From assembly GCF_018320785.1 (NCBI RefSeq), contig NC_054867.1, forward strand, positions 25,857,855-25,921,854: a stretch of DNA of 64,000 nucleotides. Direction: 5' to 3'. Shown here piece after piece: positions 1 through 12,800 of the stretch. The notes under the pieces are model-generated. The model saw only the letters and a program-made list of their open reading frames with translations, had not been told where the DNA came from and did no database searches. Every line of letters begins with the position of its first letter. Position 1 is the first letter of the stretch. This stretch comes from Cheilinus undulatus. Taxonomy: Eukaryota > Chordata > Actinopteri > Labriformes > Labridae. The position numbers were made by a program, and so were the translations under genes.

Positions 1-197
1 TATTTTTTGTTTTTGTTTTTAATGATTTGTTTTGGGCCTTTTAGTGCCTTTATTGGATAGAGGAGGACAGTGGACAGACTTGGAAACAGGGACAAGAGTG
101 GGGGAGAGACATGCAGCAAAGGGCTTTTTAGGCCGGATTCAAACCAGGGCTGCCGGCGTACATGGTACCACTCTACCACTGTTGCACCCTGGCATTT
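1..197 (-). mobile_element. tRNA-derived SINE (copy A)
   Basis: On the minus strand this reads as a tRNA-like head with a B-box-like GGTTTGAATCC (plus-strand 135-145). A body follows that contains GCATGTCTCTCCCCC and a run ending in AATAAAGGC, then an A-rich tail towards position 1. The same body is found at 57354-57555 (plus strand) and, degraded, at 25685-25793 (minus strand). The tail may continue beyond the left edge of the window. Confidence 0.7.
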
Positions 198-504
198 TAA
201 ATATTAACATTTTAAGATTTTCCATGTATTTTCCAAGGAATTTTTGTTTTGTTTTTGAGGAATTGAAGGTTGAAAGTTGAATTGAAGTTACCTGGAAAAT
301 TTCCCCAGAAGTCTTCATAAAATTTTCTTGTGTAATTTTTAAAATATTTTGGTTTTCACACTTTCTTGGAAATTATTGTGAAGTTTACCATAAAACGTCA
401 AATATTTTCCAAAGGAAAAGATCCTGTAAAACTTTGGAAGGCTTTCCTTTTAATTGTCTCAAACACTTTTAAAGGTATTTTGGGAATAATCAGAGGGCTT
501 TTCT

Positions 505-700
505 GTAATTACCTCCACCAAGGGGGTTATATGATGGGCAGGGTTTGTTAGTTTGTTTGTTAGCAACATAACTCAAAAAGTTATGGACGGATTTTGATGA
601 AATATTCAGGAAATGGCAGAAATGCATAAGGAAAAACTCATTAGATTTTGGGAGTGATCCGGATCATCGTCTGGATCCAGGAATTTTTTAAAAGATTCAA
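505..700. repeat. dispersed repeat of the 'acctccaccaaggggg' type
   Basis: The segment begins TTACCTCCACCAAGG, continues through a GTTTGTTTGTTAG stretch and a GGACGGATTTTGATGAAA stretch, and ends near GGATCCAGGAATTTTTT. I recognise this consensus from memory as a widely scattered repeat of fish and other aquatic animals. Its class cannot be set from one copy. Confidence 0.5.
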
Positions 701-3700
701 GAGCAATTTCAGTGAATTTTTCCTTATATTATGTAAAATTTGAAAATTTTCTCTGAATATAAAGTTTTACATTTACTTTTTTTTTTTTAAATTAATTTTG
801 TGGGAATTTTTTTCCCAGAAATTCTCAGCAGCTTGAAAGAGAGTTTAGAATGCTAATCTGGGGAAATCATCTGCAGAATTTTCATAAAAATCTTTCCTGT
901 GGTTCTATATTTTTACTCATTAATTTGTGGTCTAAGTTTTAAATTTGTTTAAAAAATCTTTTTTTTTAATACAAAGCTTAAATAAACTGACATGTTAGGA
1001 GAAATGTTGATTTAAGTTTTTTTTAAATGTTTGAAGAGAGTTTGAAAAGGTTCTGATTGAAGTTTTTTACATATTTGATAGAAGTTTCAAAAGCAATAAT
1101 GAGAAAAATTGGATTTTTTGGCAAAAGGTTAAAACATTTTTATCAATTAAATAATTCATTTTAAAATGACTTTATTATAATATTTATGCCTTTTTTGATA
1201 AATAAAAAAACAGATTTTTTTAATACTTCCTTTAAATTAGGAATTATAACATCATGAAATCAGAAAAATGCAGACTGTAAAGAGAGATTTTCTTTCTCAG
1301 TTTCTCCCTCACGTTTACTGTCCAGTAATACAGCACTTCACTGGCTTCACTGGTTAAAATGTTACTTTAAGTTTTGAAGGTATTTAATCTCTAATCCATA
1401 TTGTTTAAATTAATTTCAATCCTTTATGTTCCTTTTATTCTTTCACTTCAAAATAACTTCTTTCACCATCTTCTGCCTTAACTATATTGCAATTCAGTGC
1501 CACTAGAGGGCACCATTTTGTCTATAATCAACACTGATACCAATCAATGAAATATATCCATTGATGAGATTGGATGAATTCATGTAGGGGTAAGCATTGT
1601 AAGACTGAAGACAAAAAATGCATTAAAGCCAAGCTCACAATGATTCACCTAAATATGAAAGGAAATGTAAAATCAGTATCTTTGAAATCATGACGTTTGT
1701 TTTAATACATTTTAATGTTTATTTTTAATTGATTTCATCTGAAGGTCTCTTGAGTTTTTATAATTTCAATGTGTGTTTTTTAATTGCTGGAATGCTGAAA
1801 TGCCAGTATGGCCTACAGATCTACATTTTTATGTACTAATAAAGACGTGCTGAACCTTGGACTCCCACAGTTGTAGGTTAGACATTTCAACACCTAAACG
1901 CTATTTGGTGGTGGCAAGGTCATTCTAAGGGAGAATCCTGAGCCTAGCTTCTGCCACTGATGGTCTTGTCATAGGTTTATAGTGCAGGAATATTTATGTG
2001 AAATCAGCTGATCACTAGATCATCCTTTGGTGTATTTTCAAGACATCAATACTGCTCAGAGGACAAATTTTGCCAAGATGATGACCCAGAATATTGATAA
2101 GATCCAAATTATATCTCTGATTCAAACTGCTATCTGCAGAAAATCCCCAAGTCTTTATGTCTGAGACAATAAAGGATGAGAAGCTTAACATGGCATAATG
2201 ATAAACATATGTGTGTATTTCTGTGGGTTCGTGCGTGTGTGTTTGCTGGACATCTGCTTTCTATCACATGCTTTTTGCTGCCCCTTTTGCCCTGGGGTCT
2301 TGTGGTTTTAGTTACCTTCGGGAGACACATTTTTCCAGGAACACAGGCTGAATTTCTATCATTTCTAGAATATATCTATTGTTCAATGTATGCACATGAT
2401 TCTCAATGGATCACTTTAATTAACGAGGATTATTTATGCCATGTTGCAATAAAAACATCGTGTTTGTCTGCATAAAGTCCATAAACTGCCTTTGACATAC
2501 AGATAGAGGGACTGCTGTCACAGAATCTTCAAAAGGATCTGCTCCTCCTGACTTGGTATTTGCAGGGTGAGTATGTGTGTCTGTAAATTACATTGTGGAG
2601 ACATTAATCAGGCTTACATTATATCCACTGTGGGCTTCAGACAAGTTTTGGGCTTAAGATGGATTGGTTTATGGTTGGATTTTGGTCAGTAAAGAGGTTT
2701 TATGTGTGAATATTTCAGGTAAAGAAACTATTAAGTAAGAGATTAACTCACATCGATTAAGCCACAGATTGACCTGAATACATAAAAGTTGATAATTTTG
2801 TGTGCTTGCTGCATAGTTTGTTTTTGTCCTCCTTGTGCAACCTTAGTTTGTCACTCCTTTTAGTGACAAGAACCAAAACTTCTAAGATCCTTCTTCTAAA
2901 GAACTTTATTTTTTAAATTAAAATTTATCAAGGCCATATGAATCTGTATGGCAGCCACATGAAAGAACATCTGACTGCCATACATGCAGAACAACACTAT
3001 TTAGCCCCTGTCAGGCAAAACAGTAATATCCAAACAAAGTGAATTTCCCCTCTCCATAGTAAGCTTTCATTCTGGTTATAACGGAGTGTTTGAAGGCTGT
3101 AAGAAAGGGAAGCTAAGCAGATATTCAGCCTAAAAATATTCAAACTGCCTTTTTTCTGCAGGTGAGTGACCAGAGAAGTGATCTTCAGCATGAAATTCCT
3201 GTGACATTCCTATGAGGAGTTCACGGCCTGAGAGGGAAAGGCTTGCTTCTCTGATCCTCTGATCTCTCTTCTGAGCTGCTCATGACCCAGACACTAGATG
3301 GGGGAGGGGAGTGGACACAGTTGGGCTTGAGTGGGTTGGGGTCTACCCATAGTGCACCTAGGCTACTTATTTTGAAGTCTTGATCAGCAAACAATAGATT
3401 TCATTCATTTCAAACAACACCTACTGCATCTTATTTGGTAGAAGTGAATCATGACACATATACAGTAGTGTTCATATACATTCACACCTGTAATAAAAGA
3501 GGATCTGATGTTATGGTGCTGGAGGAAATAACCTTGTAAAGCTCATAACGTTGTTTGTCCTGAGTAATGAGTAAAAGGTTTGAGTTCATCCTGGTTCAGT
3601 CCCAGGTGTCTCTGCAAACACCTCATTTAGATTTAGAGAAAAACAAAGCTGTGTGAGAATGAGGCCCATTAACTGTAGAAATAAAGGTTTGATGGGTGTA

Positions 3701-4361
3701 GCTCTTAAAAGGCTGGGCAGAGTACTTCCTAGTCCATTCTACACCTGTCCTCAGGTGCCTGCGATGATAGAGACAGAAAAGTGTTCAATAGCAATAAAGA
3801 AAAGGCTTCTTTATGGATTTGTTTGTGTCTTCTGTCTGAGTACCATGGTAATGTTCAATCATTCACATTCCAATCACCAACAATCACAAACTTGGCCCCA
3901 TTAATTTCTAAACACAGATCTTGAGCTCAGCCATATTACAAGGCAGCCATCTGGATGTTTCTTTCATCCCTTTTGGATGAATAAAACCTATTGTTGTCAG
4001 ACGTTGAATGCAATGGATAGCATGAGTAACAACGACCTTATTGATTAACATGTGTATGGCATTAACCAGTTCATATTACAGGCTCTCAATGCTGTTTCTT
4101 TAGATAGTTTAGTCTGGGAGAGATGCTGACAGAACTGCTTTTTTGATCACCTATAGAGACAGTGTATCCCATAGAGGAACAAAGCTTAGCAGTAAAAAAA
4201 GAATGTGTTTTAAATTGCCGGATTTTAAATATTTTTACCTGCTTTACTGCAAATGGTAAGATTAAAAAGTTGGGTGCATTTCTCAAATCCTTGGAGAAAA
4301 AAATGATGCTTCAGCCAGGAGATAGCTGACTTTAAAATAAAGACATCCAAGGTGAAAACAT
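701..4361. other. no gene seen
   Basis: AT-rich sequence with T-runs. Open frames are short, at most about 100 codons, without recognisable domains or splice-site-bounded exons. I see no supported gene. Confidence 0.5.
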
Positions 4362-4532
4362 CTGAATGTTGGAGGTCTGATGTAGGCAGAGTGCTGACTC
4401 TGTGGGGATGTCCTGTTGGCTGATCTTGTCCAGTTGCAGTGTCTGAAGTTTGGAAAAGTTTGTCACATCCACAATGCTGCAGAAACTGCACAAAGTGAGC
4501 TATAGAGAAATAAATGAAGTGTGTTTTAAAAT
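4362..4532 (-). pseudogene. orphan inverted copy of the terminal exon of the fibromodulin-like gene
   Basis: The reverse complement of 4362-4501 aligns with the last coding exon of the proteoglycan gene at 16965-17116. It encodes the recognisable series SFCSIVDVTNFSKLQTL, then LD and ISQQDIP, then an ALCL motif. About 30 nt of the preceding intron is also similar, so this is a DNA-level copy and not a processed transcript. Damage: the base that completes the intron's AG acceptor is changed (CTAG to CTAT at the same position), six bases are missing in frame after LD (Gly-Asn in the parent), and the parental stop is absent so the frame runs on past it. No other exon of the gene was found nearby on the minus strand. 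It lies about 5 kb upstream of the parent in opposite orientation and is most simply a dead segmental duplicate. Confidence 0.85.
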
Positions 4533-6250
4533 AAACTCCTCATTTCTCCCCTTTAATAATATTATAATTGTATTTAATATTTTTGGAAAGCGTGATTAGT
4601 CACCTTAATACGAAGTACAACTTGTAAGGATTGTGCACTCGTGGATTGATCAACACAGCTAAACATGTGGGTAGCACCCCCAAAAATGAGCAAAGAGCTT
4701 CATAGAAATATTTATCTTGTTATGTCTCTACAGTTTGGTCCTTATACATTTTATGGTATTGGCATGTGGTCTCAGTATTTTTTTATGTTTTCTTACAATT
4801 TTGAAATTTACTCAGGGACCACACTGAGTGAGAAAGACAGCCAGGCTCACATCACAGACTATAAAATGACTTCATATGCGAGCGAGTGGAGTTGCTGAAA
4901 TCTGTTACTCATTAATGATTGGTCCTCAAAGTCACATGGTACAGCAGGATCGACATGTCCCATTGGTCCTTAAAGCCATGTGACACGGACGAGCAGGTAA
5001 GGCATGTTTGGTCTCCAAATTCATGCGACACGGACTGGCAGTGAAGCCAAAACAGTCTGGAAGAGAGAGAGGCAGGGAGGCGCTTGGCAGAGAAACGGTG
5101 GTGAGACATATTTTATAGTACCCATTTGGTATCAATACTTTGCTAGAGAGAGCGATACCAAAAGAGTATTTGGTAAATATCGATATATTGATACTCCCAC
5201 CACCACTGTGCAATAGGGCAACTGGAGGCCGGTGGTCCAGCATGCAGAGTGGCAGCATTATTTGGTGTCAGCCTTGGTACCATTTCTAAACTTAGGACCA
5301 AGTTTTGTGAGAATGGTGAGGTAAAAGACAGACCATGAAGTCGGCATCCAAGGAAGAAAACACCCCAAGAAGACCAGGGACTACTAATGCTAGCTTCCTA
5401 ACATCTTATGCTATTGTTTAACCAGTGGGGATCAGTTCATAATTTATTTCAGAGTCTAGCAACTGACCAAAAAGAGCACTGGTTTCATACAGCCAATAGG
5501 AGCACTGATTGCATAAAGCCAATGGGAGTAGGCCTAACATACAGCCGAAAGATGCAGTGCATTAATAAAGTTAAGCGAAACAATCCCTATTATATTACAA
5601 GGGCACTATGACTTCTGCAACCAGGGAATCACAGGCAGAATTGTGGAATATACCAATAAAAATGGAGGATACTGTTAAACGCAGCGTATGGAAACTGACA
5701 AACTTTGACCGAAATACTGTTTTTATGAGAAAGTGGGACGTATAGAATGAATGGTTTCGATGTGTCAGGCGCTTTTCTTCAAATTCTGTCAACATACTAT
5801 TGATTGTAAACAAAATATGGGCGATGACCGCTGGCTGCCCAAAAGCCATGTGAAAAACAAGGAACAGCACAGAGGAACATGGCTGTTTCATACAAGTCAG
5901 GTCAAACAAGGTTCAAGAAGAGAGTTAGTTAGGGATCTGGGGGCTACGTGTGCTGAGGCTGATGTCCCGAAAGTTAGCAGAGCTACAACCTTTTTCTGAT
6001 GAAGCACTACAAACAGGATTCATAACTCAGGTATTATTACTTTCTGCATTGTTGTCCTGTTTTTGATCCATTCTTTAATCTATTAATAATGTAGTAGCAA
6101 TGGCTGTGGTTATGCTTATGGGTTATCAGTTATGTTGGTTTACTTGGATGACGGCTTTGATGCTTCAGAATAAATCAGTCATCTTTTTAGAGGCTTGTTA
6201 ATCCCAAATGCGTTCCACATGTAACTACTGTCAGACTCCAAACTTTTATT
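4533..6250. other. no gene seen; repeat-like DNA
   Basis: The stretch near 5140-5220 holds repeated GATAC/ATCGATAT words, typical of small fish transposon remnants. Around 5480-5550 there are short direct repeats built on 'cataaagccaatggga'-like words. Open frames up to about 108 codons occur on both strands but show no recognisable protein domain. Confidence 0.4.
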
Positions 6251-6253
6251 CAC

Positions 6254-7150
6254 CTTAACCCTCTGAGGTCTAAGCAATGATTGGCATGTTTTCACTGTTT
6301 TTTATTAATATCTTTGTAATTTTATGTGGTAGAAATGGTTCAAACACTTCTGTGAACAAGAGAATCTCATCTTTCACTTCCACTCTCACTTGCCATCCCA
6401 TGTGATTCACAGCCAGAGTCACAGGACCAATAAGAGAAGAAATGGGCACACATCATGCCTCTCACCGTGTGTCATTGGATGAATCCTTTGTCCGTCAACT
6501 TGCGCATACAAAACTTGGTTGAATCCTTTGTCCGTCAACCTTTCCCAGCCAATTGACACTCTGGAATCCCAAAGGCAATCTCTATCACAGCTTCTGCAGG
6601 AGCAGTACAGTGAGAGACAGGAGTGAGAGAGGAGAACTATACCTGCTGATCTCCAATGATGGCAAAGCATCTGAATGTTGGAACAAATGCTGAGAAGTAG
6701 TAATGAAGATGCCACAGCTTCATTTTGGTCAAAATAGAATAACACACAACATTTACACTCACAAAAAGTATGACAAAATTTTGTTTTAGACAAGTTTTCT
6801 GCATTACTTATTTTTGTATATAGATATTCCACTACTTTTGTGAAGTTAAGACTTTGGTAAACCTAATTAAAGCACCACCACCACGTTCGTCCACATGAGT
6901 GAAGGTGTGTTTTCACAAGCGATTCAAACATTTTTAAAGATTTTGATTTTTAAATACAGCATTTGGGCTAAAATAACTTTTTTCACAGTGCTCTGGGACA
7001 AAAATGGGACTCAGTGGCATTAATCTGAGATTGTCCTGTAAATTTTCATATAAAACACTTGGGTATTGTGTTATTTGCAAGTACCTTAAAAAGAGGAATT
7101 CAAGAATAATGTAAAAATTAAGGAAATACCCTTAAACCTCAGACGGTGTA
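6254..7150. mobile_element. possible non-autonomous DNA transposon
   Basis: The left end reads CCCTCTGAGGTCTAAG (about 6257). The right end near 7131-7150 reads, on the opposite strand, CCGTCTGAGGTTTAAG, giving imperfect terminal inverted repeats about 16 nt long. The interior has no coding capacity. A TTAA precedes the left end, while the right flank is TAAA, so a piggyBac-type TTAA duplication is possible but not clean. A 19-nt direct repeat (GAATCCTTTGTCCGTCAAC) lies inside near 6484 and 6521. Confidence 0.4.
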
Positions 7151-8940
7151 AAACTTATCAGCATACCAACTTTCCAACATGAGTGTGGTGTCAGGAAAAT
7201 AACTAGTGTGAAAATGGTGAATTGTGTCTTTTCAGGAAATAAAACGAATTTAAGTTATTGAGTACAATATTTTGAAAAATCTGAGCAACACTTAAGTAAC
7301 ATCTTAGAGCAAAGACCAGACTTAGGCAATGAATGAAGTGAAAGTAATTTAGAAAGTGTTTAGGCTCTAGGTTTTAAAATGTCTTAGCAAAAAGACATCT
7401 GTTAATTCATCAACTGAAAATGGAAGATTTAGTGTATCTCTAATTACTCACTGGCGTGAAAGGCTTACCAGCCAAATTTCTATTTTTGTTAATTAATGTA
7501 ATCTTTAGTTGAAAAAGACACTCAGTATTGAGACGTTAGCATTGCAACACAGTACATAAGAAGAGTGCAGTAGAAAGCCTAGATATGACACAGTAAAGTC
7601 ACTGCTGATAAGTAGTTGATAAGTAATGTGGTTTTGATTCTCTCATGTCACTCTTGGCAAAAAACGGCAACAAGGTCATGCCAGAATCTGAGTGAATGGC
7701 TTATTTTTAAGCTACACAGTACCCTATTTCCTCGCCAGTGACGTGTTTTAGAGTTTGGTCTGTCATCCCTGCATATTCAAAGCCTGTTTTTTATTTGCAG
7801 TGTAGAGGGAGAGACATGCAGGATATCTAATAAAGTTGAACACATTACATAGATAATCCGAGGATCTGTGAAGGAAACAATTTTGTCATCAGCATACAAT
7901 GGTGAAACCAAAAGAGACACTTTTCAAGTGCAGTTTAATTCAACCATCAGTATGTTATTTTTCACAGATTACTCTAACATGCTGAGAATTTAACGCATAG
8001 AGTTGTATATCTAAACATATTAGGCCTAGACATACCATTCTCTTGTGGATTACTTTGTTTTAACTTCCAAATCAACAGTTGTAGTATCTCTGAAGTAAGG
8101 TGTATCTTGATAACAAAAACAGAAAGAGAAAAAATGGGTTATTCAGTTTTAGCCTGCAGAACTGGAAGATAAGAGTGAGAAAAAGACAAAATCAGATGTA
8201 AGAGGAAAAGATAGAGAGCAGGAAGAGGCCCGCATTAAGACCAGACAGACAAGACATGAGAAGACTGGGGCACATGTTTTCATTTAACCCTTTACATGAT
8301 GTAAGCTTGTTAGAGAAGAGAGGAGAAAGGAGGATCCGCCCCGCTATAAAGCAAGCTTTGTTTGAAAGTATAACAACTATATACTTTGTACTGCTTTCAG
8401 AAGTATATGAGTGATGTATGAATTCACTGTTACAAAACCAAAATAACCAAAGCATTACTGCAACTTTAAACTGAAACAATTAAGTCTATATGCAAAATAA
8501 CGCCCTAATTGCACAGACATGCTCTCTTTTTACTCTAATTTTTGGCATGATTCAGCACTACCAAGAGGACTTTACTTTTCAGTGTGACAGCTTATTGTAG
8601 TGTTCAAAATGAAATGCAGCCCAGCCTTTATATCCAAGTATGCAAAATGACTAAGAAAACTAAGTTGCAAGTATCTAAATATATAGAAAAATAGTGGGGT
8701 TTGGTTGAAAAGGGACTGAACACAGATGGAAACAATCTCTCACAGCCACTGCATCACATCACTCACAATTGTGGAAAAAGAGGCTCCAGACTGGGGTGTA
8801 GGGTTTGCTGGGCCATGCTTGAAAGAATAAAATGGGGTGCAGACGGGTGGATGAGGAGGGGGTTGAAGGAACCAGCAGTGGGAGAACATAAAGTGGGGTG
8901 GAGAGGGGGGATGGCAAGACAGAAAGGAGAGCAGGGAGGG
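7151..8940. other. no gene seen
   Basis: Upstream flank of the proteoglycan gene. There is no open frame with recognisable domains. It is purine-rich near 8800-8940 and is followed by a run of about 28 T at 8949-8976. Confidence 0.5.
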
Positions 8941-8947
8941 TAGGAAA

Positions 8948-8976
<29 letters not shown>

Positions 8977-8981
<5 letters not shown>

Positions 8982-9066
8982 AGTGTTTGTCAGCGTCCCC
9001 TCCAGTCCTGAGCACACTCCAAGAGAGAGAGACAAGGAGACAAGGAGAGCCAGTCTCTCTGATCAG
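8977..9066 (+). other. probable non-coding first exon of the proteoglycan gene
   Basis: A strong donor (CAG followed by GTACGT) lies at 9066/9067, preceded by a GA-rich stretch. The next acceptor is at 9850, 30 nt before the start codon. Class II small leucine-rich proteoglycan genes normally begin with a non-coding exon, so this is a good candidate. The transcription start is not visible and no clear TATA box was found, so the left edge is only nominal. Confidence 0.5.
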
Positions 9067-9880
9067 GTACGTCTGTGTGTTTGTGTGTACATGTATGTAT
9101 GTTGACATGTGAAATGTTTTTCCAAGAAACCTTATAGGAGTCAAATTAACACATTGTAGCAGTCATGTTTTTGTGGAGTTATATTTTTTTCTGTCATCAA
9201 ATTTGAGGCTAATCATTGGCTATTTTCCAGTAGTTTTGGTGCAGCAGTGAGAACCTTTTACAAAGCTGGCATTCAGAGCTGTGTTTTCTTTTCTTTTTTT
9301 ACACTTCCTCTCTGGGCTCCCTGTGGATTAAGACCCCTAAGAATGTACCTCTCTGCAGCAGTACAAATCCAAAAACAAAGTCAGTGTTTGCAATGCACCT
9401 TTCGATGCTCTTTTAACTTAATCATTTGAAAACATTGAAGTTTGGTCTGGACATGTTGGGAAAATATACTTGAAAAGAGAAGCTGGTGTTTTTGAAAAGA
9501 AAAGAGCAAAGTATAAGAGGTACAAATGAGAGTAGGAGGATTTTTTTTACTGATGTCTTGCACAAACAAAGTCACAATGTCAAGAAGTTGCATTTTAGGT
9601 TTAGTACCAGGTATAAAATAAAAATCTGACTAATTTGAATCAGATGAGAATACATTTTTTCAACTTTTTTCATTAAACTTACAATTCTTCAAACAATCTC
9701 TCCCCGTTATGATTTGCACTTTCTACTTTTCCAATTTTGTCTTTTAAGGGTTTTTTTTTCTCTTTACTGTTTGGTGGCTTGAAATGAACAGAGAGTCCCT
9801 ACATGTATGCTGTAAATCTAACATTTTTGCCTTGTCTTTTTCTGTTTTAGGTAACAGTGAAGATCATTGTGACTGTGACC

Positions 9881-12800
9881 ATGCATGTGATTATTATTTT
9901 CTTCTTGTCTGGCCTGCTCCCGCTCTCTCTCGCCCATAGACAGGACCCCTTCGCCTGGCTTTATGGCCGGCGAAGTGAAGGAGTTTATATGGCCTCTCTG
10001 CAGGCAGGCTCTGCATGTCCAGATGAGTGTGACTGCCCACCCACCTTCCCAATTGCCATGTACTGTGATGGGAGGGGCCTCACAGCTATGCCGACCATCC
10101 CTTCTCAAGTGAAATACTTATACCTCCAGAACAATGCCATTACAGCAATCCCCGACTCTGCTTTCAAGAATGCAACCAATCTGGTATGGCTCATGATGCA
10201 CCACAACCAGCTGACATCTGACGCCATTGGCAAGAAGGTAAAAACCTCCATCTGGTCTAAGTCAGCGAGTGCCACATGTGAGCTCAGAGCGTAACAGCTG
10301 TCAGATGGCTGGCAGGTGGCAGACTGTTTGATACAGAAAACTGTTATTGGTTTCTTGTTGCATATCAAAGTTAACAATTTGTGCATTCATGCATTTGAAC
10401 ATGACGTCCATCTGAATTCAGTTAAACCCATTTACCCAAAGAGTGCTATATTTAGAATTAGCCACCTGTTTTGAGTGTCTAAATGCCCGAATTCATAATC
10501 TGTGTTGTCCAACCAAACTCATGGAAAATCATAAACATCCAAGGTATATTCACCACTTTATGCACAAACTGCAGAAAATAAAAAATCGAAGCACCCATTG
10601 TCTTAACTAAGAACAACTACAACCAGAATAGTGCATAAGTGATCAATATATTGCTAATTATTGATAATCTGTGCAAAAAGATGATTCATCTGCAGCAAAA
10701 GAGATAATTAATTGGTTTCCCCCAAAAAATAGATTCTGTTTTTGGTTGGACATTTATTGGACTAAAGGAATAAAAATTGTAAAACAGCAAATTCATCCTG
10801 CCAGCTCAAATAGTTGAAAGGAGAATGACTGGCAGGTTAATGCTACTAATCAGGTCACCTTAATATATGCAATTTCTCTGGGGGAAAAGCCAATAAGAAA
10901 GATGAATTTAGCTGAACATACATCAAGCAGACAAAAGGCAGTCTGCACCTCCCTGACTGTACATCTTGACGCTTAATATAGTTTAATGTGATGGGAAATA
11001 AGTAAGCAGTTGAGTGAGCAGTTTAGATCAGCCTTTAAAAAGGGCCTCAAGGATGAGATTAGCTGAGCCAAATAGAGGTGCCCAGTTCTTGTCAGGGGTG
11101 GAAAAAGTACACGACTATTGTACTTTAGTAAAACCATTTACTTTAGTTGAAATTTACTGGTCTATAATACCAACTGGTCTATCTCTTACTCAAGTAAAAG
11201 TAAAAAGTATTCAATTTAAAGTTTACTTTGAGTACTGAGTACCTACTGAGGAGTTGTACAGTAAAACTGGTCTTTCTTTATTGGCAAGAACAACAAGAGA
11301 ACAGACCTCCAACCAGGTGGTTCAGGTAAAGTCACACCTCTACAATAAAGTGAAATACACAGAAAAATTGACAGTGTTAATTACATACAGAGTTAAATGG
11401 AACACTTTGAAAGTTTCTATATCGATCCCAACGACATATACTTTAACTACACTTTTATAAGTAACATGTAATAATATGACAGAGCTGGAGTAACTCTTGA
11501 ACATCTGCGGCAAGTTGGGTTTCCTCTGGCAAGAACAAAACAGAGGGTCAACCTCGTAACAATGTCTTCTGAGGAAGAAAACAGTGCATCCATTAGTACC
11601 ATCTAAAGTCACAGGCAGAAACCTCAGCTGTAGGCAGAAAACTAACTCAGTGGATATCTTCATTTATGGTGCAAATGTGTCTCATATCAAAAACAACAAA
11701 AAATAACCAGAAACATGAGAAAAAGAACCCCAGCAGAAATCACTGAAAACACATCTAAATAATTTGCCCGAGGTCATGATGGGAAACTTTGACCACACAT
11801 CTCCCAGATCTGAAATCCCAGTGGCCAGAGCTTAAATCAGTTGACTCTTTACAGAGATGAATGAATACTGGTGGATCAACACTGTCAAATAACTCCAACA
11901 CTGAAGATCATTTCACTAAAAATTGAGATAAAAGTACACTTTAAGAATTAAAATCAACTCTGAAATGTTTAACCTTGAAAAAACAACACTTAAGCTTTTG
12001 CTGTTTTGTTTTTTTTTTTGACATGGAATCATTCTCTCTCTATGTGGTCAACAGAGGTGGAAAAAGTACAAGTAGTCGAGTATTTTACTCAAAAGTATAG
12101 TTACTCTGGTGAAGAGTTACTCCAAAAATGACAAGTACCCCAAAAAACTACTCAAGTACAGAAATCTGTGCTTTCCAACCTTTGCTTCTCGTCACTTGAA
12201 AAGCTTGCTATAAGTCTGCATGAAAACATTACCAAAAACAATAGGAGCTGAATTTACATCATGCTGTGGAGACTGACTAAAATGGACACCCCAAAATGGG
12301 CAGTGGATGCCTGTCCATCCTCTCTATCCACATGGTGTCTGAGCCATCCATTGACTCCTAGGAATCATAACTGGACCTGCTGAGCATTTTTCAAGTTCTC
12401 TGTCACTCCCTCTTGCCAAACACCCCGAGCAATTCCCTGATAAATCAACTCATACTTTGGGCTTAATAATCCTGGCCTCCCAGTGGTCCAAAGTTTAGTT
12501 ATCTCAGCTACAGACTGGAGGATTTTAACATTTTACCTGATTTTTTTTAAATGTGGGTGACCACAGACACAAGGATAGCTTCAACTGGTTTTCAAATTTT
12601 TACTATCCAAACACAGTGGAGATTTCACAGAGAGAAGATCTCACAAACTCATGTGATCAAATCCTACTTCAGAAGAAAAACAAATATAGCGATAAGACGA
12701 TTTATATAGTCAGCTGGCTGTCCTTGCCCCAGTTTCCTGTTTATCTTCTTTGTAATCTTCCACTTTGTTCAGGACACTGTTGTTTCTGTTTACTGTCATG

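Noticed and set aside
6419-6832. 137-codon minus-strand open frame
   Set aside because: Low-complexity Cys/Ser-rich translation, no domain, overlaps a likely transposon and includes a direct repeat; probably chance.
8740-9144. 134-codon minus-strand open frame near the proteoglycan promoter
   Set aside because: Its length depends on the poly(T) run read as poly-Lys; no recognisable protein features.
9857-9880. Upstream GTG start for the proteoglycan
   Set aside because: A non-ATG start is not needed; the ATG at 9881 begins a good signal peptide, as in the family.
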